Shown: positions 41,338 through 54,500 of the stretch, piece after piece
Numbering within the stretch: position 1 is the stretch's first letter
Layout of the letters: each line of letters opens with the position of its first letter
Assembly: GCA_947650365.1 (NCBI GenBank)
Contig: CANTAL010000128.1
Coordinates: 608,001 to 672,000 of the forward strand
Origin: Chamaelirium japonicum
Taxonomy: Eukaryota > Streptophyta > Magnoliopsida > Liliales > Melanthiaceae
Reading direction: 5' to 3'
Length of the DNA: 64,000 nucleotides
Translations under genes and position numbers: made by a program
Notes under the pieces: model-generated
Told to the model about the DNA's origin: nothing
The model's database searches: none
Seen by the model: the letters and a program-made list of their open reading frames with translations, nothing else

Positions 41338-43003
41338 CCATATATATTTGGGATTGCTATTAAACTCCATATATTTAGGGAACCAAAATCGCTCTATATT
41401 TTTTTTGAACCCCCACCCTATAACCTTATTAAATTATATACAATCGAGCACTCCTCCTAAAAACACCCTCCAAGGGCCTCGCAAAATGCTCTCTATGTTT
41501 GGGATTGCTACTAGACTCCCTATACTTAGGGAGCCAATACCTCTTCATGTTTTTTTTGAACCCCCACCCAACAACAATAAGTAAATTATATACAATTGAA
41601 TATTATTCCCAAAAATACCATCTAATAGCCTCGTAATATGCTCTCTATTTTTAGGATTGCTACTAGACACTATATATTTATGGAGCCAAAACCGGCCTAT
41701 ATTTTTTTTGAATCCACACCCGACAACTTTAAGTGAAATATAAACAATCGAGCACTCCTCCGTAAAACACCATCTAAGTACCTCGCAATATGCTCTCTAT
41801 TTTTGAGATTGCTACTAGACTCCCTATATTTAGGGTGCAAAAACCACTTCATATTTTGTTTGAACCCCCACCTGATGACCTTAAGTAAATTATATATAAT
41901 CGAGCATTTCTCCCAAAAATACCCACTAAGAGCCTCGCTATTGCCTCCCAAAAACACCTTAAAATCATATATAAATTATATATAAATCAAGCGTTCCTTC
42001 CTAAAATACCCTCTAAAAGCCTCATAACATGCCTTTCTATTTTTGGGATAGCTACTAAACTCCCTATATTTAGGGAGCCAAAATTGCTCCATATTCTTTT
42101 TGAATCCCTACCCGACAACCTTGAGTAAATTATATATAATCCACCACTCCTTAAAACACCCTCTAAGAGCCTCGCCATATGCTCTCTATTTTTGGGATTA
42201 CTACTATACTCTCTATATTTAGCGAGCCAAAACCACTCTATATTTTTTTTGAACCCCCACTCGATAACCTTAAGTAAATTATATACAATCGAGCATTCCA
42301 CCAAAAATAACAATCTAATAGCCTAGTAATATGCTCTCTATTTTTAGGATTGCAACTATACTCCCTATATTTAGGGAGCCAAAATTGCTATATAGTTTTT
42401 TTGAACCCCCACCCTATAACCTTAAGTAAATTATATACAATCGAGCACTCCTCCCTAAAATATCCTCAAAGAGCCTCGCAAAATTATAAGAAAATTATAT
42501 ATAAATAAAGCACTCCTCTCTAAAACACCCTATAAAAGCCTCACAATATGCCTCTCTATTTTTAAGATTGCTACTAGACTCCCTATATTTAGGGAGCCAA
42601 AACTGCCTTATATTTTTTTTGAATCCCCACCCGGCAACCTTAAGTAAATTATCTATAATCGAGCAGTCCTCCTAAAAACATCATCTAATAGCCTCGCAAT
42701 ATGCTTTCTATTTTTGGGATTGCTACTAGACTCCCTATATTTTGGGAAGTAAAACCGATCCATATTTTTTTTGAACCCCAACCCTATAACCTAAGTAAAT
42801 TCTATACAATTGAGCACTCCTTCCTAAAATACCCTCAAAGAGCCTCGCAATATGCTCTTTATTTTTGGGATTGCTAATAGATTCCCTATATTTATGGAGC
42901 CAAAACCGCTCCATATTTGTTTTGAACCCCCACTTGACAACCTTAAGTAAATTATAAACAATCAAGCATTCCTCCCAAAAACACCCCTAACAGCCTCGCT
43001 ATT

Positions 43004-43697
43004 GCCTACCAAGAACACCCTAAAATCATAAGTAAATTATATATAAATCAAGTACAACTTCCTAAAATACCCTCTAAGAGCCTCACAGTATGCCTTTCTA
43101 TTTTTGGAATTGCTATTAGACTCCCTATAATTAGGTAACCAAAACCGCTCCATATTTTTTTTGAACACCAACCCGACAACCTTAAGCAAATTATATACAA
43201 TCAGGCACTCATTCATAAAATACCCTCTAAGAGCTTTACAATATGCTCTTTATTTTTGGGATTTGTACTAGACTCCCTATATTTAATGAGCCAAAACCGC
43301 CCCATATTTTTTTTGAACCCCCACCCGTCAACCTTAATTAAATTATATACAATCGAGTATTCCTCCCAAAAACACCGTATATGAACCTCGTCATTGCCTC
43401 CTTATTTTTGGGATCGCTACTAGACTCCTTATATTTGGATAGCAAAAATCACCCCTAATTTCTCAAGGCTCCTAGCCGATAATCATAACTAAATTATATA
43501 CAATCGAGCACTCCTTTCTAAAAACTTTCTAAGAACCTCGTAATATGTTTTCTATTTTTGGGATTGCTACTAGACTTCCTACATTAAGAAAGCCAAAATT
43601 GCTCTATATTTTTTTTGAACCCCCACCTGACAACCTTTAGTAAATTATATATAATCGAGTATTTCTCCCAAAAACACCATCTAAGAGCCTCGTCATT
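43004..43697 (+). repeat. Exemplar of higher-order block B-D-E-C-A* (694 bp)
   Basis: Here the subtypes can be delimited one after another: B 43,004-43,091, D 43,092-43,244, E 43,245-43,395, C 43,396-43,546 and A* 43,547-43,697, followed by another B that has lost about 11 bp. D has an altered C-rich box; E has CCGTCAACC and a CACCGTATATGAACC-like tail; C has the CTAATTTCTCAAGGCTCC segment; A* has ACCTTTAGTAAATTATATAT. The same order recurs around nearly every C monomer in the window, with B-to-B spacing near 695 bp. Confidence 0.8.
43396..43546 (+). repeat. Satellite monomer C, copy 12
   Basis: Full-length C with GGCTCCTAGCCGATAATC and a one-base-shorter CTAAAAACTTTCTAAG tail. Both variants are shared with copy 14, as expected if the two lie in a duplicated segment. 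Confidence 0.83.
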
Positions 43698-46600
43698 GCC
43701 TCCTAAAACCACCCTAAAATTATATATAAACCAAGCTCTCCTCCCTAAAATACCCTCTAAGAACCTTCCAATATGCCTCTCTATTTCTGGGATTGCTACT
43801 TTTCTCTCTATATTTAAGGAGCCAAAACCGCTTCATATTTTTTTTGAACCCCCACCCAACAACCTTAAGTAAATTATATAAAATCGAGCACTCCTCTCTA
43901 AAACACTCTCTGAGAGCCTCGCAATATGCTCTCTATTTTTTGGGATTGCTACTAGACTCCCTATATTTAGGGAGCCAAAACAGCTCCATATTTTGTTTAA
44001 CCCCCCACCCGACAACCTTAAGTAAATTATACACAATCGAGCATTCCTCCATAAAACACCCACTAAGAGCATCGCCATTGCCTCCCAAAAACACTCTAAA
44101 ATTATAAGTGATTATATATAAATCAAGCACTCCCCCCTAAAACACTCTCTAAGATCCTCATAATATGCCTCACTATTTTTGGGAGCACTACTAGACTCCC
44201 TATATTTAGGGAGCCAAAACTGCTCCATATTTTTTTTGAAGCCCCACTCGACAACTGTAAGTAAATTATATACAATTGAGCACTCCTCCCTAAAACACCC
44301 TCTAAGAGCCTGATATGCTCTCTATTTTTGGAATTGCTACTAGGCTCCCTATATTTAGAAAACCAAAACCACTCTATTTTTTTTTTAATCCCTACCCGAC
44401 AACCTTAAGTAAATTATATACAATCGAGTATTCCCCCAGAAAACACCCTCTAATAGCCTCGCAATATGCTCTCTATTTTTGGGATTGCTACTAGACTCCC
44501 TATATTTAAGGAGCCAAAACCACTCCATATTTTTTTTGAACCCCCACCTGACAACCTTAAGTAAATTATATGTTATCGAGCACTCTTCTCTAAAACACCC
44601 TCTAAGAGCCTTGCAATATGCTCTCTATTTTTTGTGATTGATACTAGACTCCCTATATTTAGGGAGCCAAAACTATTACATTTTTTTTTTGAGACTCTAC
44701 CTGACAAACTTAACTAAATTATACACAATCGAGCATTCCTCCTAAAAACACCAACTAAGAGTCTCACGATTGCCACCCAAAACCACCCTAAAATCATAAG
44801 TAAATTATTTATAAATCAAGCACTCCTTTCTAAAACACCCTCTAAGAGCCTCGCAATATGCCTCTTTATTTTTGGGATTACTACTAGACTCCCTATATTT
44901 TAGGAGCCAAAATTGCACCATATTTTTTTTGAGCCCCCAACCGACAACCTTAAGTAAATTATATACAATCGAGAACTCCTCCATAAAATCCCCTCTTAGA
45001 GCCTAATATGCTCTCTATTTTTGGGATTGCTACTAGACTTCCTATATTTAGGGAGCTAAAACCACTCAATATTTTTTTTGAACCCCCACCTGATAACCTT
45101 ATGTAAATTATTTACAATCGAGTATTCCTCCTAAAAACACCCTCTAATAGCCTCGCAATATGCTCTCTATTTTTAGGATTGCCACTTGACTCTCTGTATT
45201 CAGGGAGACAAAACTGCTCCATATTTTTTTTGAACCCCCACCCGACACCCTTAAGTAAATTATATGCAATCAAGCACTCCTACCTAAAATACCCTCTAAG
45301 AGTCTCAAAATATGCTCCCTATTTTTGGGATTACTACTAGACTTTCGATATTTAGGGAGCAAAAACCGCCCTTTTTTTTTTGAACCCCCACCCGATAACC
45401 TTAAGTGAATTATATACAATCGAGCACTCATTCCCAAAACACGCTCGAAAAGATTCGCAATATGCTCTCTATTTTTAGGATTACTACTAGACTCCCTATA
45501 TTTAGGGAGCCAAAACCGCTCTATATATTTTTTGAACCGACACAAGACAACCTTAAGTAAATTATATACAATCGAGCTACCCTCTCAAAAATACCCTCTA
45601 AGCGCCTCGCCATTGCCTCCCAAAAATACCCTAAAGTAATCAGTAAATTATATATACATCAAGCACTACTCCCTACGACACCCTCTAAGAGACTCATAAT
45701 ATGCCTTTATATTTTTGGGATTAGTACTAGACTTCCTATAGTTAGGGAGCCAAAACTGCTCTATATTTTTTTTGAACACCCACCCGACAACCTTAAGTAA
45801 ATTATATACAATCGAGCAATCCTTCTTAAAACACCCTCTAAGAGACTGGTAATATTCTCGCTATTTTTGGGATTGCTACTAGACTTCCTATTTTTAGGGA
45901 GCCAAAATTGCTCCATATTTTTTTTGAACCCCCACCCATCAACCTTAAGAAAATTATATACAATCAACTATTCCTCCCAAAAATACCCTCTAAAAGCCTC
46001 ACCATTGTTTCCCAAAAACACCCAAAAATTATAAGTAAATTATATATAAATCAATCACTCCTCCCTAAAACACCCTCTAAGAGCCTCACAATATGCCTCT
46101 ATATTTTTAGGATTGCGACTAGACTCTCTATATTTAAGGAGCCAAAACCACTCTATATTATTTTTGAACCCCCACCCGACAACCTTAAGTAAATTATATA
46201 CGATTGAGCACTCCTCCCTAAAACATCCTCTAAGAGTCTCACAATATGCTCTCTATTTTTTAGGATTGCTACTAGAGTCCTTATATTTAGGAAGCCAAAA
46301 CCGCAACATATTTTGTTTGAACCCCCACCCAATAACCTTAAGTAAATTATACATAATCGAGCATTCCTCCCAAAAACACCCTTTAAGAGCCTCGCCATTA
46401 CCTCCTAAAAACACCCACTAAGAGACTCGCAATATGCCTCTCTATTTTTGGGATTGCTACTAGACTCCCTATATTTATGGAGCCAAAATCGCTCCATATT
46501 TTTTTTGTACCCGCACCCGATAACCTCAAGTAAATTATAAATAATCGAGCACTCCTCCCTAAATCACCCTCTAAGAGCCAAATATACTCTCTATTTTTGG

Positions 46601-47067
46601 GATTGCTACTAGACTCCCTATATTTAGGGAGCCAAAATTGCTTCATAATTTTTTTGAACCCCCATTCAAAAACCTTAAGTAAATTACATACAATCTAGCA
46701 TTCCTTTTAAAAACTCCCTCTAATAGCCTCACAATATGAACTTTTTTTTTAGGATTACTACTAGACTCCCTATATTTAGGAAGCCAAAACCGATCCATAT
46801 TTTATTTGAACCGCCACCTAAGAATCTTATGTAAATTATATACAATCGAGCATTCCTCCCAAAAACACCCTCTAATAGCCTCGCAAGATGCTCTCTATTT
46901 TTGGGATTGCTACTAGACTCCCTATATTTAAGGAGCCAAAACTGCTTCTTCTTTTTTTAACCCTCACCGACAATCTTAAGTAAACTATATATATAATCGA
47001 TCACTCCTCCCTAAAACTTTTTCTAAGAGCTTCACAATATGCTCTCTATTTTTTAGAATTGCTACTA

Positions 47068-47106
47068 GACTCCCTTTATTTATAGAGACTCCCTATATTT
47101 AGGGAG
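47068..47106 (+). repeat. Second local duplication of the satellite dyad
   Basis: ACTCCCTTTATTTATAGAG is followed directly by ACTCCCTATATTTAGGGAG. As at 717-757, the duplicated unit is the dyad itself, which suggests that this palindrome is a fragile or slippage-prone point (inference). Confidence 0.75.
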
Positions 47107-49554
47107 CCAAAATCGCTACATATTTTGTTTGAACCCCCACCCGACAACCTTATGCAAATTATACACAAACGAGCATTCCTACCAAAAACACCCTCTAGGA
47201 GCCTAGCTTTTTTCTCCCAAAAATTATAAGTGAATTATATATAAATCAAGCACTCCCCCCTAAAACACCCTCTATGAGCCACGCAATATGCCTTACTATT
47301 TTTGAGATTACAACTAGACTCCCTATATTTAGGGAGTCAAAACCGCTCCATTTTTTTAAAAGCCCCACCCGACAACCTTAAGTAAATTATATACAATTGA
47401 GTACTCCTCCCTAAAACACCATCTAAGAGCCTAATATACTCTCTATTTTTGGAATTACTTATAGACTCTCTATATTTAGGGAGCTAAAACTGCTTTATAT
47501 TTTTTTTGAACCCCACCCGATAATCTTAAGTAAATTATATACAATCGAGAATTCCTCCCAAAAATACCCTCTAATTGCCTCGTAATATGCTCTCTATTTA
47601 TAGGATTGCTACTTGACTTCCTATATTTAGGGAGCTAAAACCGCTCCATATTTTTTTTGAACCCCCACCCGACAACCTTAAGTAAAGTATATGCTATTGA
47701 GCACTCCTCCCAAAAATACTGTCTAAGAGCCTCGCCGTGGCCTCCCAAAAACACCCTAAAATCATAAGTAAATTATATATAAATCAAGGACTCCTCCCTA
47801 AAACACCCTCTAAGTGCCTCGTAACGTGTCTCTCTATTTTTGGGATTGCTTTTAGACAACCTATATTAAGGGATCCAAAATTACACTATATTTTTTTTGA
47901 AACCCAACCCGACAACCTTAAGTAAATTATATACAATCGAGCACTCCTTCCTAAAACACCATCTAAAAGCCTAATATGCTCTCTAATTTTTGGATTGCTA
48001 CTAGACTCCCTATATTTAGGGAGCCAAAACTGCCCCATATTTTTTTTAAACCCCCACCCGACAACCTTAAGTGAATTATATACAATCGAGCATTCCTCGC
48101 TAAAATACTCTCTAAGAGGCACGCTATTGCCTCCCAAAAACACCCTAAAGTCATCAATAAATTATATATAAATCAAACACTCCTCCCTAAAACACCCTCT
48201 AAGAGACTCGCAATATGCCTTTCTATTTTTTATATAGCTGCTAGACTCCCTATATTTAGGGAGCCAAAATCGCTCCATATTTTTTTTGAACAACCACCCG
48301 ACAACCTTAAGTAAATTATGTACAATCGAGCACTCCATCATAAAACACCCTCTAAGAGCCTGGTAACATGCTCTATATTTTTAGGATAACTACTAAACTC
48401 TCTATATTTACAAAGCCAAAATCGTTCCATATTTTTTTTAAACCCCCACTCGTCAACCTTAAGAAAATTATATATAATCGAGCATTCTTCTAAGAAACAC
48501 TCTCTAAAAGCCTCGCCTTTGCCTTACAAAAACTCCCAAAAATCATAAGTAAATTATATATAAATCAAGCACTCCTCCCTAAAACACCCTCTAAGAGCCT
48601 CCCAATATGCCTCTCTATTTTTAGGATTGCTACTAGACTCCCTATATTTAAGGAGCCAAAACCGCTCTATATTTTTTTTGAATCCCCACTCGACAACCTT
48701 AAGTAAATAATATAAGATTGAGCACTCCTTCCTAAAATACCCTCTAAGAACCCCGCAATATACTCTCTATTTTTTGGGATTACTACTAGACTCCCTATAT
48801 TTAGGAAGCCCCCTCCATATTTTATTTGAACCCCTACCCGACAATCTTAAGTAAATTATACACAATCGAGTATTCCTCCCAAAAACATACTCTAAGAGCC
48901 TCGTCATTGCCTCCCTAAAATACCATAAAATCATAAGTAAATTATATATAAATAAAGCACTCCTCCCTAAAATACCCTCTAAGAGCATTCATCCTAAAAA
49001 CATCCTCTAATGGCTTCGCAATATACTCTCTACTTTTAGGATTGATACTAGACTCCCTATATTTAGGGAGCCAAAATTGCTCTATATTTTTTTTGAACCC
49101 CCACCCGACAACTTTTAGTAAATTATATATAACCGAGCATTTCTCCCAAAAACACCCTCTAAGAGCCTCATTATTTTCTCCCAAAAATACCCTAAAATAT
49201 TAAGTAAATTATATATAAATCAAGCACTCCTTCCTAAAATACCCTCTAAGAGCCTTGCAATATACCTCTTTATTTTTGGGATTACTAATAGACTCCCTAT
49301 ATATAAGGAACCAAAACAGCTACATATTATTTTTGAACCCCCACCTGATAACCTTAAGTAAATTATAAACAATCGATCACTACTCCCTAAAATACTCTCT
49401 AAGAGCTTTACAATATGCTCTTTATTTTTTAGGATTGCTACTAGACTCCCTATATTTAGGGAGCCAAAACAGCTCCATAATTTATTTGAACCCCCACCCA
49501 ACAACCTAAAGCAAATTATACACAATCGAGCATTTCTCCCAAAAACACCCTCTA

Positions 49555-50530
49555 AGAGCCTCGCTATTGCCTTCCAAAAACACCCTAAAATCATTAGTGA
49601 ATTATATATAAATCAAGCACTCCCCCCTAAAATACCCTTTAAGTGCTTCGCAATATGCCACACTATTTTTGGGATTACTACTGGAATCCCTATATATTGG
49701 GAGCCAAAACTGCTCCATATTTTTTTTTGAAGCCCCACCTGACAACCTTAAGTAAATTATATACAATCGAGCACTCTTTCCTAAAATACCCTCTAAGAAC
49801 CTAATATGCTCTTTATTTTTTGAATTACTACTGGACTCCCTATATTTAGGGAGCCAAAACCGATCCATATTTTTTTTGAACCCCCACCCAAGAACCTTAA
49901 GTAAATTATATATAATCGAGCTTTCCTCCTAAAAACACCCTCTAATAGCCTCACAATATGCTCTCTATTTTTGGGAATGCTACTAGACTCCCTATATTTA
50001 AGGAACCAAAACCGGTTCATATTTTTTTTGAACCCCCACCCGACAACCTTAAGTAAATTGTATGCTATCGAGCACTCCTCCCTAAAACACCCTCTAAGAA
50101 CCTCATAATATGCTTTCTATTTTTGGGATTGCTACAAGACTCCCTATATTTTGGGAGTCAAAACCACTCCATATTTTGTTTGAACCCCACCCGATAACCT
50201 TAACTAAATTACACATAATTGAGCATTTCTAACAAAAACACCCTCTAAGAGCCTCGTCATTGCCTCCCAAAAACACCCCAAAATCATAAGTAAATTATAT
50301 ATAAATCAAGCACTCCTTCCTAAAACACCCTCTAAGAGCCCTGCAATATGCCTCTATATTTTTGGGATTGCTACTAGACTCCCTATATTTAAAGAGCTAA
50401 AATTATGCCATTTTTTTTTTTAAACAACAACCAAAAACCTTAAGTAAATTATATACAATCGAGCACTCCTTCCTAAAACACCCTCTAAGAGCCTAATACG
50501 CTCCCTATTTTTGGGATTGCAACTAGACTC
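49555..50530 (+). repeat. Segmental repeat R3, right member (partner 850-1,830)
   Basis: It carries the same chain of private variants as the left member at an offset of about 48,704 bp, with no net length change over at least 650 bp (893 to 49,597; 1,116 to 49,820; 1,354 to 50,058; 1,536 to 50,239). Confidence 0.72.
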
Positions 50531-52447
50531 CCTATATTTAGGGAGCCAAAACTGCTCTATATTTTTTTTAAACCCCCACCAGACAACCTTAAGAAAATTA
50601 TATACAATCGAGCACTCCTCAATAAAACACCCTCAAAGAGCCCCGCAATATGCTTTTAATTTTTACGATTGCTACTAGACTCCCTATATTTTGAGAGCCA
50701 AAACCGCCCAATATTTTTTCTGAACCCCTACCTAATAAGTTAAAGTGAATTATATACAATCGAGTACTCCTCCCTAAAACACACTCTTAGAGACTCGTAA
50801 TATGCTCTCTATTTTTGGGATTGCTACTAGACTCCCTATATTTAGGAATCCAAAATCTCTCTATGTTTTTTTTGAACCCACACCCGACAACCTTAAGTAA
50901 ATTATATACAATCGAGTATTCTGCCCAAAAATATACTCTAAGAGCCTCGCCATTGCCTTCCAACAATACCCTAAAGTCATCAGTAAATTATACATAAATC
51001 AAGTACCCCTCTCTAAAATACCCTCTAAGAGACTCGCAATATGTCTTTCTATTTTTGGGATTGCTACTAGACTCCTTATATTTATGGAGCAAAAATTATT
51101 CTTTTTTTTTTTTGAACATTGCCCGACAACCTTAAATAAATTATATACAATCGAGCACTCCTTCCTAAAAGACCCACTAAGAGCTTGGTAATATGCTCTC
51201 TATTTTTTGGGATTGCTAGAAGACTCCCTATATTTAGGGAGCCAAAATCACTAAAAAAAAATTTTGAAACCCCACCAGTCAACCTTAAGAAAATTATATA
51301 CAATCGAGCATTCCTTCTAAAATACCCTCTAAAAGTCTCGCCATTGCCTCCCAAAAAACCCAAAAATCATAAGTAAATTATATATAAATCAAGCACTCCT
51401 CCCTAAAACACCCTCTAAGAGCCTCGCAATGTGCCTTTCTATTTTTTGGATTGCTATTAGACTCCCTATATTTAAGGAGCCAAAACCACTCTATATTATT
51501 TTTGAACCCCCACCCGACAACCTTAAGTAAATTATATATGATTGAGCACTCCTCCCTAAAACACCCTCTAAAAGCCTCGCAATATGCTCTTTATTTTTTG
51601 GGATTGCTACTAGACTCGCTATATTTAGGGAGCCAAAACTGCTCTATATTTAGTTTGAACCCCCACCCGACAATATTAAGTAAATTATATACAACAAGCA
51701 TTCCTCCCAAAAACACCCTCTAAGAGCCTCCCAATATGCCACTCTATTTTTGGGATTGCTACTAGACTCCCTATATTTAGGGAGCCAAAATTGCTCTATA
51801 TTTTTTTTGATCCCCTACCCGATAACCTTAAGTAAATTATAAAAAATCAAGCGCTCCTTCCTAAAACACCCTCAAAATGCCTAATATGCTCTCTATTTTT
51901 GGGATTGCTACTATAATCCTTATATTTAGGGAGCCAAAACTGCTCCATATTTTTTTTGAACCCCCACCCGAAAACCTTAAGTAAATTATATACAATCGAG
52001 TATTCCTCCTAAAAAGACCCTCTAATGGCCTCGCAATATGCTCTCTATTTTTGTGATGGCTACTAGACTCCCTATATTTAGGGAGCTAAAACCACTCTAT
52101 ATTTTTTTTAAACCCCCACCCGTCAACCTTAAGTAAATTATATATAATCGAGCATTCTTTCTAAAAACACCCTCTAAGAGCCTCGCCATTGCCTCCTAAA
52201 AATATCCAAAAATCATAAGAAAATTAATAACAAATCAAGCACTACTCACTAAAACACCCTCTAGAAGCCTCGCAATATGCCTTTTTATTTTCATGATTGC
52301 TACTGAACTCCCTATATTTAAGGTGCCAAAACCGCTCCATACTTTTTTTGAACCCAACCCGACAAACTTAAGTAAATTATATTCGATTGAGCACTCATCC
52401 CTAAAACACCCTCTAAGAGCCTCTCAATATGATCTATATTTTTTGGG

Positions 52448-52472
52448 ATTGCTACTATACAACCTTAAGTAA
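52448..52472 (+). other. Satellite deletion junction
   Basis: ATTGCTACTATACAACCTTA joins the ATTGCTACTA box directly to ACAACCTTAAG. About 60-65 bp, covering the dyad, T tract and C-rich box, are missing. Confidence 0.75.
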
Positions 52473-53562
52473 ATTATACATAATCGAGCATTCCTATTAA
52501 AAATACCCTCTAAAAGCCTCGCCATTGCCTCCCAAAAATACCCTTAAATCATAAGTAAATTATATATAAATCAAGCACTCCTCCCTAAAATACTCTCTAA
52601 GAGCCTCGCAATATGCTTCTCTATTTTTGGGATTGCTACTAGATTCCTATATTTAGAGAGCCAAAATCGTTATATATTTTTTTTGAACCCCCAGCCGATA
52701 ACCTTAAATAAATTATATATAATCGAGTACTCCTTCCTAAAACACCCTCTAAGAGCCTCGTAATATACTATCTATTTTTTGGATTGCTACTAGACTCCCT
52801 ATATTTAGGGAGCCAAAACTGCTCAATATTCTTTTAGAACCCCCACCCGACAACCTTAGGTAAATTATATAAAATCGAGCATTCCTCACAAAAACACCAT
52901 CAAATAGCCTCGCAATATGCTTTCTATTTTTGGGATTGATACTAGACACCCTATATTTAGGGAGGTAAAATGGCTCTATATTTTTTTCAAATCCCCACTC
53001 GATAACCTTAAGTAAATTATATACAATTCAGCACTCCTCCCTAAAATACCCTCTAAGTGCCTCGCAATATGCCCTCTATTTTTGGCATTGTTACTAGACT
53101 TCTTATTTTAGGGAACCAAAACTGCTCTATATTTTTTTTGTACCCCCACCGGACAACCTTAAGAGAATTATATACAATCGAACACTCCTCCCTAAAACAA
53201 TCTCTAAGAGCCTCGCAGTATGCTCTCTATTATTGGTATTTCTACTAGACACCCTATATTTATGGAGTCAAAATCGCTGTATATTATTTTTAAACCCCCA
53301 CCCTACAACCTTAAGTAAATTCTATACAATCGAGAAGTTCTCCTAAAAATACCCTCTAAGAGACTCACCATTGCCTCCCAAAAATACCCTAAAATCAAAA
53401 GTAAATTATATATAAATCAAGCACTCCTCCCTAAAACACCCTATAAGAGCCTTGCAATATACATTTCTATTTTTGTGATTGCTACTAGACTCCCTATATT
53501 TAGTTAGCAAAAACCGCTACATATTTTTTCTGAACGCCCACCAGACAACCTTAAGTAAATTA

Positions 53563-53582
53563 TCTATATAATAAGCTACGGT
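53563..53582 (+). other. Helitron 5' terminus
   Basis: TCTATATAATAAGCTACGG begins directly after ...TTAAGTAAATTA of the satellite. TC at the first two bases and an A at the flanking base fit the Helitron rule (insertion in 5'-A^T-3'). Confidence 0.82.
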
Positions 53583-53877
53583 TTTGTGGGGGGTACAAAG
53601 AATGATCATGATCTGTAGTTGGGAAGGAGGTAAGAGGGGCTGAGATTTAAAGAAGGGTTAGGATGAGTGTGATTCATCTTATGAGAGAGAAAAAGAATGG
53701 TTATGATTCAAATAAGTTAAGATGGAGGGGTGGGATTGAAGAAGAAAAGAAACAAAAGAATACAAGGACTAAATTGTAAAAATTAAATAATATAAATTAT
53801 TTATGGGTTTTAATGTTAAAATGATGCTGCCACCTGTATATGGTCCCCACTCCCCCATAATTGCACAGCCTATTCCC
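53583..53877 (+). other. Helitron 5' internal region, no gene seen
   Basis: About 295 bp of purine-rich then AT-rich sequence (GGGGGGTACAAAG, AGAAAAGAAACAAAAG, AATATAAATTATTTATGG). No repeat, no convincing open frame and no known element was recognised. Confidence 0.6.
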
Positions 53878-54007
53878 CCGTCTCTCTCTCTCCCCGTTTT
53901 CTCTCTCTCTCCCCCCCTGCGCCCCAAAAATCTCTCTTTCCCGATCTCTCCCTCTCCCTCTCTCTCTCTCTCTCTCTGTTCGCCCCCCTGTGCGCCTCCC
54001 CCCCTCC

Positions 54008-54041
<34 letters not shown>

Positions 54042-54060
54042 TACGCCTGTGCGCCTCATG

Positions 54061-54108
<48 letters not shown>

Positions 54109-54155
54109 TATGCCCCCGCCCCGTTCTCTTTCTCTCTCTCTCTCCCCTACGCATC
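53878..54155 (+). repeat. Low-complexity CT-rich and CA microsatellite tract
   Basis: The + strand is almost pure pyrimidine with interspersed (TC)n, poly-C runs and two (CA)n blocks, at about 54,024-54,041 and 54,086-54,108. The second is preceded by about 13 TC units. Open frames of up to 193 codons run through here, but they are only Leu/Ser/Pro/His repeats of the dinucleotides and the two strands are open together, so they are not called as genes. Confidence 0.85.
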
Positions 54156-54315
54156 CCCTCTATCTCGGAAATCTCTCTCTCCCGATCTCTCTATGTGTTC
54201 GCCCCCCCTATACACCCCACCCTATGCGCCCCCCCCCCCCCCTCTCTCTCTCTTTCTCTTTCTCTCTCTCTATCTATCTCTCTCCCTCTCAATGCTCTGT
54301 TTTAGATCTCTGTTG

Positions 54316-54343
54316 TAGGGTCGTGATCAACAGAGCTGCCGGT
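54316..54343 (+). other. Splice-site-like signals around a 23-bp segment, copy 1
   Basis: A long pyrimidine tract ends CTGTTGTAG (54,310-54,318). It is followed by GGTCGTGATCAACAGAGC and then CCG|GTGAGAG, which resembles a 5' splice donor with GT at 54,342. In unit 2 the same acceptor reads CTGTTGCAG (to 54,949). T-run plus GTTGCAG acceptor-like sites also end at 54,725 and 55,367. These may mark captured exon/intron pieces, but pyrimidine-rich sequence produces such matches easily and no protein was recognised. Confidence 0.3.
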
Positions 54344-54500
54344 GAGAGTGGAGGGGTCGGGCGCGGAGCTCGGGTTCGGGATCGACGGCACCGGCGGCAG
54401 CGTCGGGCGCGGAGCGGGGCTCGGGTGCGGGCTCGACGGTAGCGGCGACAACGGCGGGCGAGGAGCGGAGCGGAGGGGTGGCCGGGCTTGATGGCTGCGG
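54344..54500 (+). other. GC-rich core of tandem unit 1 (possible captured gene fragment)
   Basis: A stretch far richer in G+C than the satellite, with repeated GGGCGCGGAGC-like and CTCGGGTTCGGG words and CGGCGGC triplets. It is repeated at about 54,975-55,135. Open frames cross it on both strands, but none shows a recognisable protein family. Helitrons often carry such host-derived GC-rich pieces. Confidence 0.4.

Larger units (their letters stand above)
42500..46190 (+). repeat. Segmental repeat R1, left member (partner 60,310-64,000)
   Basis: Private variants recur about 17,815-17,830 bp downstream: AATTATCTATAATC, ATATTTTGGGAAG with an ACCGATCC box, CTATAATTAGGTAACC, a C monomer with CCTAGCCGATAA, TTACTTTTCTCTCTATATTT, a B with a CCCCC run followed by TCACTATTTTTGGG, GAGAACTCCTCCATAAAAT, and CTAAAGTAATCAGTAAATT. 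About 3.44 kb of the spacing is the Helitron, so the distance in satellite sequence is about 14.4 kb. Confidence 0.78.
1..53562 (+). repeat. Tandem satellite array, left block (about 152-bp monomers with about 88-bp half-monomers)
   Basis: Head-to-tail copies of one AT-rich monomer fill this block, all in the same orientation except for a patch near 41.24-41.34 kb. Landmarks recur in order in each full monomer: GCTCTCTATTTTTGGGATTG, a CTCCCTATATTTAGGGAG dyad, AGCCAAAACCGCTCC, a T8 tract, GAACCCCCACCCGACAACC, TTAAGTAAATTATATAC, AATCGAGCACTCCTCCC and CACCCTCTAAGAGCCTCG. The distance between landmarks is 152 bp in clean copies. About every two to five monomers an 88-bp half-monomer (B) is inserted. 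Subtypes are arranged non-randomly, so this is a higher-order satellite. I see no gene, RNA gene or other transposon in this block. Short open frames on both strands are satellite translations and are not annotated. The family is not recognised; organism and chromosomal position are inference. Confidence 0.97.
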
